Shown: positions 26,246 to 32,973 of the stretch, piece after piece
Layout: each line of letters starts with the position of its first letter
How positions within the stretch are numbered: the stretch's first letter is position 1
Origin: Herbaspirillum sp. AP02
GTDB lineage: Bacteria; Pseudomonadota; Gammaproteobacteria; Burkholderiales; Burkholderiaceae_D
Length of the DNA: 64,000 nt
Assembly: GCF_015767275.1 (NCBI RefSeq)
Contig: NZ_JADWMY010000004.1
Span: forward strand, 248,001-312,000
Direction of reading: 5' to 3'
Made by a program: the position numbers and the translations under genes
Notes under the pieces: generated by a model
What the model was told of the DNA's origin: nothing
Seen by the model: only the letters and a program-made list of their open reading frames with translations
Database searches by the model: none

Positions 26246-26737
26246 ATGACTGACCACTACGAAGTCTTCTACCGTCTCTGCTTTGCCATGCTGATCGGCT
26301 GCATCATCGGCATCGACCGCAACCTGCGTGGCAAGCCCACCGGCATGAAGACGCTGGGTCTGGTGGCCCTGGGCTCGGCGCTGGTGACGATGGCGGCGAT
26401 GGATTTCTCCTTCAGTGCCGACGACCATTATCGTGACGCCGTCAGCCGCGCCATCCAGGGCGTGATCACCGGTATCGGCTTCCTTGGGGCCGGCGTCATC
26501 ATCCATGAGCAACGCAGCGAGAAAGTCCGGGGCCTGACCACGGCGGCCTCGATCTGGGTGACGGCCGCAGTGGGCATCGTCTGCGGCGGTGGCTGGTGGC
26601 GCGTGGCCCTGATGGCGACGGCCCTGATCCTGTTGCTGTTCGTGGTGGGCCGGCCGCTGGAGCAGTTCCTGCACCGCCAGTGGCTGCGCAAGAGCGACGA
26701 TGAACGGGCCGACATCGCCGCCCGCGAAGAAGACTGA
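26246..26737 (+). CDS. MgtC/SapB-family membrane protein
   Basis: 163 residues from the ATG at 26246; a TTG at 26213 would add 11 residues, and neither has a clear ribosome site. Four to five membrane helices are present. The family motifs are GCIIGIDRNLRGKPTGMKTLGLVALGSAL and the conserved GVITGIGFLGAGVIIHEQRSEKVRGLTTAASIWVTAAVGI block. MgtC-like proteins modulate Mg2+ limitation responses and the F-ATPase in pathogens; the short form lacking the C-terminal ACT-like domain, as here, is of unclear function. The next gene starts 12 nt downstream. Confidence 0.92.
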   Translation: MTDHYEVFYRLCFAMLIGCIIGIDRNLRGKPTGMKTLGLVALGSALVTMAAMDFSFSADDHYRDAVSRAIQGVITGIGFLGAGVIIHEQRSEKVRGLTTAASIWVTAAVGIVCGGGWWRVALMATALILLLFVVGRPLEQFLHRQWLRKSDDERADIAAREED

Positions 26738-26749
26738 ACACCGCCGACG

Positions 26750-27067
26750 ATGAAGACCCTGCTGCTCTATCTCTGCACCGCCGTGGCGGAAATCGTCGGC
26801 TGCTACCTGCCCTATCTGTGGCTCAAGCAGGACCGCTCGGCCTGGCTGCTGTTGCCAGCCGCGCTGAGCCTGGCCCTGTTCGCCTGGCTGCTGACCCTGC
26901 ATGACGCCGCCTCCGGGCGGGTCTATGCGGCCTATGGCGGGGTCTACATTGCCGTAGCCGTGGTCTGGCTGTGGGCGGTGGACGGCATCCGGCCCTCGGC
27001 CTGGGATTGCGCGGGCGTGGCCGTGGCACTGGCCGGCATGGGCATCATCGCCTTCCAGCCGCGCTGA
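26750..27067 (+). CDS. YnfA-family (UPF0060) small membrane transporter
   Basis: 105 residues with four membrane helices, matching the family's usual length of about 108. It has the conserved features [35 protein letters not shown] and [20 protein letters not shown]. YnfA resembles SMR-type transporters, and efflux of cationic compounds has been reported in Shigella. It probably shares a transcript with the MgtC-like gene 12 nt upstream. Confidence 0.93.
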   Translation: MKTLLLYLCTAVAEIVGCYLPYLWLKQDRSAWLLLPAALSLALFAWLLTLHDAASGRVYAAYGGVYIAVAVVWLWAVDGIRPSAWDCAGVAVALAGMGIIAFQPR

Positions 27068-27118
27068 ACACCGGCCATGGCCGGGCGGCAACATGCCGGC
27101 ACACCGGATGTGACGCCC

Positions 27119-27135
27119 TGCACCCTCACGATGCA
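27119..27135 (+). promoter_or_regulatory. NtrC-like enhancer site upstream of the nitrate operon
   Basis: TGCACC-N5-GATGCA matches 11 of 12 positions of the NtrC dyad (TGCACC-N5-GGTGCA). A weaker copy, TGCACC-N5-CGCGCA, follows at 27137-27153. Both lie about 130-165 nt upstream of the -24 element of the sigma-54 promoter, a normal enhancer distance. Confidence 0.7.
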
Positions 27136-27282
27136 CTGCACCACGAACGCGCAGCTTGCACTGCAATACATCACGCAATGATATATATCGGGGCCAGCCG
27201 TCAGCTCTGCAGTGGCGCCCTGCTCTTCCTCTTCCCGCCGCAAACCCGCATCGCACGGGCGCCCCGCCCGATTCCCACGGTC

Positions 27283-27298
27283 TGGCACGACCTTTGCT
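27283..27298 (+). promoter_or_regulatory. Sigma-54 (RpoN) promoter of the nas operon
   Basis: TGGCACG-N4-TTGCT is a perfect match to the -24/-12 consensus, with GG and GC correctly spaced (12 nt from the second G to the C). It predicts a transcript start near 27309, two nt before the first leader hairpin. Confidence 0.88.
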
Positions 27299-27310
27299 CA
27301 TAAGAGCCCA

Positions 27311-27356
27311 GGATCAAGGACGATCCCCCAATTCGATGCCGATCTAACGATGGATC
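27311..27356 (+). promoter_or_regulatory. ANTAR-target leader RNA: two hexaloop hairpins
   Basis: Hairpin 1 is GGATC-AAGGAC-GATCC (27311-27326). Hairpin 2 is GATCT-AACGAT-GGATC (27341-27356, closing U-G pair). Both have six-nt loops with A at position 1 and G at position 4. This is the published signature of RNAs bound by ANTAR-domain antiterminators such as NasR and EutV. They start right at the predicted transcript start and precede a terminator. The cognate protein is very probably the NIT-ANTAR protein encoded at 49935-51233. Confidence 0.85.
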
Positions 27357-27375
27357 TGCAAGACACACGGACAAT

Positions 27376-27431
27376 GGCGTCCGCTAGAACCGAGCCCACA
27401 GCTTGGTTCCAGCGGGCGCCTTTTTGTTTTT
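27376..27431 (+). terminator. Leader terminator (attenuator) of the nas operon
   Basis: A 16-position stem pairs 27376-27391 with 27405-27420 with a single mismatch and closes a 13-nt loop. It is followed by TTTTTGTTTTT (27421-27431). It stands 12 nt before the transporter start codon, so it must be bypassed for expression. With the two ANTAR hairpins upstream it forms a nitrate-responsive attenuator. Confidence 0.9.
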
Positions 27432-27443
27432 ACAGGACCCGAG

Positions 27444-28751
27444 ATGAGCAAATCCAATCGTATCGAGCTGTTTTCCCTGCGCACGCCGCAGATGCGCGCC
27501 TTCCACCTGACCTGGATGGCGTTCTTCGTCTGCTTCTTCGCCTGGTTCGCCTGCGCGCCGCTGATGCCGGTGATCAAGGGTGAATTCCATCTCACGCCCG
27601 GCCAGATCGCCAACATCAATATCGCCGCCGTGGCCGTGACCATCCTGGTGCGCCTGGTCATCGGCCCCATGTGCGACCGCTTCGGCCCGCGCAAGACCTA
27701 TACCGGCCTGCTGCTGGCCGGCGCCGTGCCGGTCATCGGCGTGGCCTTTGCACAGAGCTACGAGAGCTTCCTGTTCTTCCGCCTGCTGATCGGTGCGGTC
27801 GGTGCCAGCTTCGTGATCACCCAGTACCACACCTCGGTGATGTTCGCCCCCAATGTGGTCGGTACCGCCAACGCGGCCACGGCTGGTTGGGGCAATGCCG
27901 GCGGTGGCGTAGCACAAGGCCTCATGCCGCTGCTGATGGCGGCCGTGCTGATGCTGGGCGTTTCGCAAGCCTGGGGCTGGCGCGTGGCGCTGCTGGTGCC
28001 GGGCGTGCTGATGCTGATCATGGCGGCGCTCTACTGGCGCTTTACGCAAGACTGCCCGGAAGGCAACTATGACGACCTGCGCGCAGCCGGCGTGACCATC
28101 GAAAGCGGCAAGCGCGGCGGTTGGGCCAGCTTCCGCGCTGCCGCCGCCAACTACCGCGTGTGGATGCTCTTCATCACCTACGGCGCCTGCTTCGGCGTGG
28201 AAATCTTCATCCACAACATCGCTGCCATCTATTACGTGGAGCACTTCCAGCTGTCGCTGGAATCGGCCGGCATCGCCGCCGCCAGCTTTGGCCTGCTGGC
28301 GCTGTTCGCCCGCGCCCTGGGTGGTTTCATCTCGGACAAGGTAGCCCTCGCGGGCGGCCTGAACCGCCGCGCCACTCTGCTGTTCGTGATGATGCTGGGC
28401 GAAGGCCTGGGCCTGCTGTGGTTCGCCCACGCCGGCAGCGTCGCAGCGGCCATCTTCGCCATGCTGTGCTTCGGCCTGTTCACCCACATGGCCTGCGGCG
28501 CCACCTATGCGCTGGTGCCCTTCATCGACCGCAAGGCCCTGGGCGGGGTGGCCGGCATCATCGGCGCCGGCGGCAACGTGGGCGCGGTGCTGGCGGGCTT
28601 CCTGATGAAGGGCCTGGGCAATACCCAGCAGACCCTGTCGGCGCTGGGCGTGCTGGTGACCGTGTCGGCACTGTGCGCCGTGGCCATCCGTTTCACTGCC
28701 TCGGACAAGAACGGCGAAGCCGTCCTGGCCGACAGCAAAGTTGCAGCCTGA
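27444..28751 (+). CDS. narK: Nitrate/nitrite MFS transporter (NarK/NasA family)
   Basis: 435 residues with twelve membrane helices. It has the nitrate/nitrite porter signatures: RLVIGPMCDRFGPRKTYTGLLL, TANAATAGWGNAGGGVAQGLMPLL (first nitrate signature, about 145-170), GVEIFIHNIAAIYYVEHF and GVAGIIGAGGNVGAVLAGFL (second signature, about 365-385). It opens the assimilatory operon and should bring nitrate in. AGGA lies 6-7 nt before the ATG. The gene is preceded by the leader attenuator and followed after 11 nt by nirB. Confidence 0.93.
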   Translation: MSKSNRIELFSLRTPQMRAFHLTWMAFFVCFFAWFACAPLMPVIKGEFHLTPGQIANINIAAVAVTILVRLVIGPMCDRFGPRKTYTGLLLAGAVPVIGVAFAQSYESFLFFRLLIGAVGASFVITQYHTSVMFAPNVVGTANAATAGWGNAGGGVAQGLMPLLMAAVLMLGVSQAWGWRVALLVPGVLMLIMAALYWRFTQDCPEGNYDDLRAAGVTIESGKRGGWASFRAAAANYRVWMLFITYGACFGVEIFIHNIAAIYYVEHFQLSLESAGIAAASFGLLALFARALGGFISDKVALAGGLNRRATLLFVMMLGEGLGLLWFAHAGSVAAAIFAMLCFGLFTHMACGATYALVPFIDRKALGGVAGIIGAGGNVGAVLAGFLMKGLGNTQQTLSALGVLVTVSALCAVAIRFTASDKNGEAVLADSKVAA

Positions 28752-28762
28752 GGAGATAAGCC

Positions 28763-31336
28763 ATGAAGATCATCGTCATCGGCCACGGCATGGTCGGCCA
28801 CAAGTTCCTGGAAAGCCTGGCCGAGAGCGGCGCCGGCGAACTGCAGGTCACCATCCTGTGTGAAGAACCGCGCCCGGCCTACGACCGCGTGCACCTCTCC
28901 GAATTTTTCGCCGGCAAGAGCGCCGACGACCTGTCGCTGGTGGCGCCGGGCTTCTTCGATGCTGGCCGCAGCGCGGTGCAGTTCGACCTCAAGCTCAACG
29001 CCAAGGCACAGCAGATCGACCTGGAGCGCAAGCAGGTGCTGGTCAATGTAGCCGGCGTGGAAGAAATGCTGGCCTATGACAAGCTGGTGCTGGCCACCGG
29101 CTCCTATCCCTTCGTGCCGACGGTGGCCGGCAACCAGCGCAAGGACTGCTTCGTCTATCGCACCATCGAAGACCTGGAAGCCATGCTGGAATGCGGCAGC
29201 CGCTCCACCTCCGGGGTGGTCATCGGCGGCGGCCTGCTGGGCCTGGAATGCGCCAAGGCCCTGCGCGACCTCAAGCTGGAAACCCACGTGGTCGAATTCG
29301 CCCCGCGCCTGATGGCGGTGCAGGTGGACGAAAGCGGCGGCCGCGTGCTGCGCCAGAAGATCGAGGAACTGGGCGTGACCGCCCATACGCAAAAGAACAC
29401 GGTCGAAATCGTCGATGGCAAGCAGCACACCCATCGCATGAACTTCGAAGATGGCTCGCACCTGGAAACCGACATGATCGTCTTCTCCGCCGGCATCCGC
29501 CCGCGTGACGAACTGGCGCGCCAGGCCGGACTGAAGGTGGGCGACCGGGGCGGCATCGTCATCGACAACTGCTGCCTGACCTCCGACCCGGCGGTCTACG
29601 CCATCGGCGAATGCGCGCTGTGGAACGGCAAGATCTTCGGCCTGGTCGCGCCGGGCTACGACATGGCCCGCACCGCCGCCAAGCACCTGCTGTCACACCG
29701 CGACGACGCCATCGACGTGCCGCAATTCAACGGCGCCGACATGAGCACCAAGCTCAAGCTGATGGGCGTGGACGTGGCCAGCATCGGCGACGCCCATGGC
29801 AAGGAAGCCGGCAGCCGCTCCTACCAGTTCACCGACGAACGCCGCCAGATCTACAAGAAGATCGTGGTCTCCGAATCCGGCAAGCACCTGCTGGGTGCGG
29901 TGATGGTGGGCGATGCCGCCGAATACGGCACGCTGTTGCAGATGATGCTGAACAAGATCGAACTGCCGGAGGCGCCGGAATTCCTGATCCTGCCGCAGTC
30001 CGACGGCAAGGCCAAGCCCGGCCTGGGCGTGGATGCGCTGCCGGAGTCGGCGCAGATCTGCTCCTGCAACAATGTCTCCAAGGGCCAGCTGTGCGCTGCT
30101 GTCGCTTCTGGCGTGACCAATATCGGTGATCTGAAGGCTTGCACCAAGGCAGGCACGGCCTGCGGCGGTTGCGTGCCATTGGTGACCCAGGTCATGAAGG
30201 CGGAAATGAAGAAACAGGGGATGGCGGTCAATAACCACGTCTGCGAGCACTTCCCCTATTCGCGCCAGGAAATCCACCATCTGGTGCGCGTGGGCCAGAT
30301 CAGGAGCTTCGACGAACTGCTGGCCAAGCACGGTCGCGGCCTCGGTTGCGACGTCTGCAAGCCCATGGTGGCCAATGTGCTGGCCTCGCTGTGGAACGAC
30401 TTCGTGCTCAAGAAGGAGCATGCCAGCCTGCAGGATTCCAACGACTACTTCCTGGGCAACATCCAGAAGGATGGCACCTACTCGGTGGTGCCGCGCATGG
30501 CCGGTGGCGAAGTCACCCCCGACGGCCTGATCGCGGTCGGCCAGATCGCCAAGAAATACGGCCTCTACACCAAGATCACCGGCGGCCAGCGGGTGGACCT
30601 GTTCGGCGCCCGCGTGGACCAGTTGCCCGATATCTGGGAAGAACTGATCGCCGCCGGCTTCGAGACCGGCCATGCCTACGGCAAGTCGCTGCGCACCGTC
30701 AAATCCTGCGTGGGCTCGACCTGGTGCCGCTATGGCGTGGGCGACAGCGTGGGCTTCGCGGTGCGCCTGGAAAACCGCTACAAGGGCCTGCGTTCGCCGC
30801 ACAAGATCAAGTTCGGCGTCTCCGGCTGCACCCGTGAATGTGCCGAGGCGCAGGGCAAGGACGTGGGCATCATCGCCACCGACAAGGGCTGGAACCTCTA
30901 CGTCTGCGGCAACGGCGGCATGAAGCCGCGCCATGCCGAACTGATCGCCTCCGATCTCGACGAAGCCACCCTGACCCGCTATGTGGACCGCTTCCTCATG
31001 TTCTACGTGCGCACCGCCGACCGCCTGCAACGCACCAGCACCTGGCGCGAGAACCTCGAAGGCGGCCTGGACTACCTCAAGAGCGTGGTCCTTGATGACA
31101 AGCTGGGCATCGCCGCCGAACTGGAAAGCGAGATGCAGCACGTGGTCGACACCTACGAATGCGAATGGAAGAAGGCCGTCACCGATCCGGAAACCCGCAA
31201 GCGCTTCCGCCACTTCGTCAACAGCAAGGCCGCCGATGGCAACATCCGCTTCGTCGAGGAACGCGGCCAGATCCGCCCGGCGACCGTAGCGGAAAAGAAG
31301 TTGTTCGACATCCCCGTCGTCGTCGAAACGGTCTGA
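28763..31336 (+). CDS. nirB: Assimilatory nitrite reductase (NADH), large subunit
   Basis: 857 residues, typical NirB length. Order: NAD(P)H/FAD domain (IVIGHGMVGHKFLESL at 4-20, a second Rossmann VVIGGGLLGLECAKAL near 150), then a BFD-like [2Fe-2S] domain (CSCNNVSKG..., ACTKAGTACGGCVP, about 433-473), then the sirohaem/[4Fe-4S] ferredoxin-type reductase module. Cluster cysteines are in SCVGSTWCRYG near 650 and VSGCTRECAE near 685. It reduces nitrite to ammonium in the cytoplasm. GAGGAG precedes the start; NirD follows after 15 nt. Confidence 0.97.
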   Translation: MKIIVIGHGMVGHKFLESLAESGAGELQVTILCEEPRPAYDRVHLSEFFAGKSADDLSLVAPGFFDAGRSAVQFDLKLNAKAQQIDLERKQVLVNVAGVEEMLAYDKLVLATGSYPFVPTVAGNQRKDCFVYRTIEDLEAMLECGSRSTSGVVIGGGLLGLECAKALRDLKLETHVVEFAPRLMAVQVDESGGRVLRQKIEELGVTAHTQKNTVEIVDGKQHTHRMNFEDGSHLETDMIVFSAGIRPRDELARQAGLKVGDRGGIVIDNCCLTSDPAVYAIGECALWNGKIFGLVAPGYDMARTAAKHLLSHRDDAIDVPQFNGADMSTKLKLMGVDVASIGDAHGKEAGSRSYQFTDERRQIYKKIVVSESGKHLLGAVMVGDAAEYGTLLQMMLNKIELPEAPEFLILPQSDGKAKPGLGVDALPESAQICSCNNVSKGQLCAAVASGVTNIGDLKACTKAGTACGGCVPLVTQVMKAEMKKQGMAVNNHVCEHFPYSRQEIHHLVRVGQIRSFDELLAKHGRGLGCDVCKPMVANVLASLWNDFVLKKEHASLQDSNDYFLGNIQKDGTYSVVPRMAGGEVTPDGLIAVGQIAKKYGLYTKITGGQRVDLFGARVDQLPDIWEELIAAGFETGHAYGKSLRTVKSCVGSTWCRYGVGDSVGFAVRLENRYKGLRSPHKIKFGVSGCTRECAEAQGKDVGIIATDKGWNLYVCGNGGMKPRHAELIASDLDEATLTRYVDRFLMFYVRTADRLQRTSTWRENLEGGLDYLKSVVLDDKLGIAAELESEMQHVVDTYECEWKKAVTDPETRKRFRHFVNSKAADGNIRFVEERGQIRPATVAEKKLFDIPVVVETV

Positions 31337-31351
31337 ACCAAGGAGCCAAGC

Positions 31352-31714
31352 ATGCACAGCGACCAGCAAATCCAGCACTGGACCCCGATCTGCGACCTGG
31401 GCGAGATCGTCCCCAATACCGGCGTGGCTGCCCTGATCGGCGGCCAGCAGGTGGCGATCTTCCACGTCATCGACCATAGCGCGGGCCAGGCGCAGGCACG
31501 CGTCTTCGCCATCGGCAACTACGACCCCAACGCCGACGCCGCCGTGCTCTCGCGCGGCCTGGTGGGCAACCTGGGCGAACGTATCGTGGTGGCCTCGCCG
31601 ATCTACAAGCATCACTTCGACCTGACCACCGGCGAATGCCTGGAAGAACCCGCCCACTCGGTACCCGCCTGGCCGGCGCGCATCGAGCAGGGCAAGGTCT
31701 GGATCGGGGCCTGA
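31352..31714 (+). CDS. nirD: Assimilatory nitrite reductase, small subunit
   Basis: 120 residues with a Rieske-like fold but without the Rieske Cys/His pairs, as is normal for NirD. Motifs include VCDLGEI-type opening, GGQQVAIFHV, FAIGNYDPNADAAVLSRGLVG and SPIYKHHFDLTTGECLEEP. It pairs with NirB. AAGGAG lies 6 nt before the ATG. The stop is directly followed by the next start (one base between). Confidence 0.96.
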   Translation: MHSDQQIQHWTPICDLGEIVPNTGVAALIGGQQVAIFHVIDHSAGQAQARVFAIGNYDPNADAAVLSRGLVGNLGERIVVASPIYKHHFDLTTGECLEEPAHSVPAWPARIEQGKVWIGA

Positions 31715-31715
31715 G

Positions 31716-32957
31716 ATGGAGACCGGGGCCGACAAGCGTGCCGCCAAACCATCGCTGGTAGTCATCGGCAATGGCATGGCCGGCATGCGCACCGTGGAAG
31801 AACTGCTCAAGCTGGCGCCGGACCTGTACGACATCACCGTCTTCGGCGCCGAGCCGCACGGCAACTACAACCGCATCATGCTCTCGCCGGTCCTGGCCGG
31901 GGACAAGAGCATCGATGACATCATGCTCAACCCCCGCGCCTGGTACGACGACAACGGCATCACCCTGCACGCGGGCGACCCGGTGATCCACATCGACCGC
32001 CGCCAACGTACCGTGCATGCACGCTCCGGCCTGGCAGTGAAATACGACCGCCTGCTGCTGGCCACCGGCTCCACGCCCTTCATCATCCCGGTGCCGGGCC
32101 ATCAATTGCCGGGCGTGATCGCCTTTCGCGACATCCAGGACGTCGACACCATGCTGGAAGCGGCCCGCACCCACCGGCATGCGGTGGTCATCGGCGGTGG
32201 CCTGCTGGGGCTGGAAGCGGCCAATGGCCTGATGCGCCAGGGCATGGAGGTGACCGTGGTCCACGTCACCGACGCCCTGATGAACCAGCAACTGGACAAG
32301 CCCGCTGCCGCCCTGCTCAAGAAGGCGCTGGAAGACCGTGGCCTGCGCTTCCTGCTCAATGCCCATACCGAGGAAATCGTCGGCCCGGACCGCGTGACCG
32401 CCCTGCGCTTCAAGGATGGCAGCAGCATCCCGGCCGACCTGGTAGTGATGACCGCCGGCGTGCGCCCCAATATCGCCCTGGCCAAGGCCGCCGGCCTGCA
32501 CTGCGAACGCGCCATCATCGTCGACGATACCCTGCAGACCTACGACCCGCGCGTCTATGCCGTGGGCGAATGCGTGCAGCACCGCAAGGCCACCTTCGGC
32601 CTGGTGGCGCCGATCTGGGACCAGGCCCGCGTCTGCGGTGCGCACCTGGCCGGCGCCGGCCATCGTCGCTACGTGCAGCAGGCCACCGCCACCAAGCTCA
32701 AGGTGACCGGGGTGGACCTGTATTCGGCCGGTGACTTCATCGGCGGCGAGGATACCGAAGACCTGGTGGTACGCGACCCGCGTCGCGGCATCTACAAGCG
32801 GCTGGTGCTGCGCGGTACGCGCCTGGTGGGCGCGGTGCTGTATGGCGACGTCAAGGACGGGCCGTGGTATTTCGACCTGATCCAGAGTGGCCGCGACATC
32901 AGCGCCTTCCGCCGCGAACTGCCCTTCGGCCAGGCCATGTGCCAGCAAGCCGCCTAG
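31716..32957 (+). CDS. FAD-dependent NAD(P)H oxidoreductase, electron donor to nitrate reductase
   Basis: 413 residues of the rubredoxin-reductase/NirB-N-terminal type. It has LVVIGNGMAGMRTVEELLK at 10-28, GNYNRIMLSPVLAG, LLLATGSTPFIIPVPGH, a second Rossmann VVIGGGLLGLEAANGL near 155, and the FAD-binding VYAVGECVQHRKATFGLVAPIWDQA near 275. It lacks the BFD [2Fe-2S] domain of Klebsiella NasC; such a domain is instead at the end of the nitrate reductase encoded next. It is therefore the likely NADH-oxidising partner, passing electrons to that domain. It sits 16 nt upstream of nasA. Confidence 0.85.
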   Translation: METGADKRAAKPSLVVIGNGMAGMRTVEELLKLAPDLYDITVFGAEPHGNYNRIMLSPVLAGDKSIDDIMLNPRAWYDDNGITLHAGDPVIHIDRRQRTVHARSGLAVKYDRLLLATGSTPFIIPVPGHQLPGVIAFRDIQDVDTMLEAARTHRHAVVIGGGLLGLEAANGLMRQGMEVTVVHVTDALMNQQLDKPAAALLKKALEDRGLRFLLNAHTEEIVGPDRVTALRFKDGSSIPADLVVMTAGVRPNIALAKAAGLHCERAIIVDDTLQTYDPRVYAVGECVQHRKATFGLVAPIWDQARVCGAHLAGAGHRRYVQQATATKLKVTGVDLYSAGDFIGGEDTEDLVVRDPRRGIYKRLVLRGTRLVGAVLYGDVKDGPWYFDLIQSGRDISAFRRELPFGQAMCQQAA

Positions 32958-32973
32958 CTCCAAAGGAAACTTC

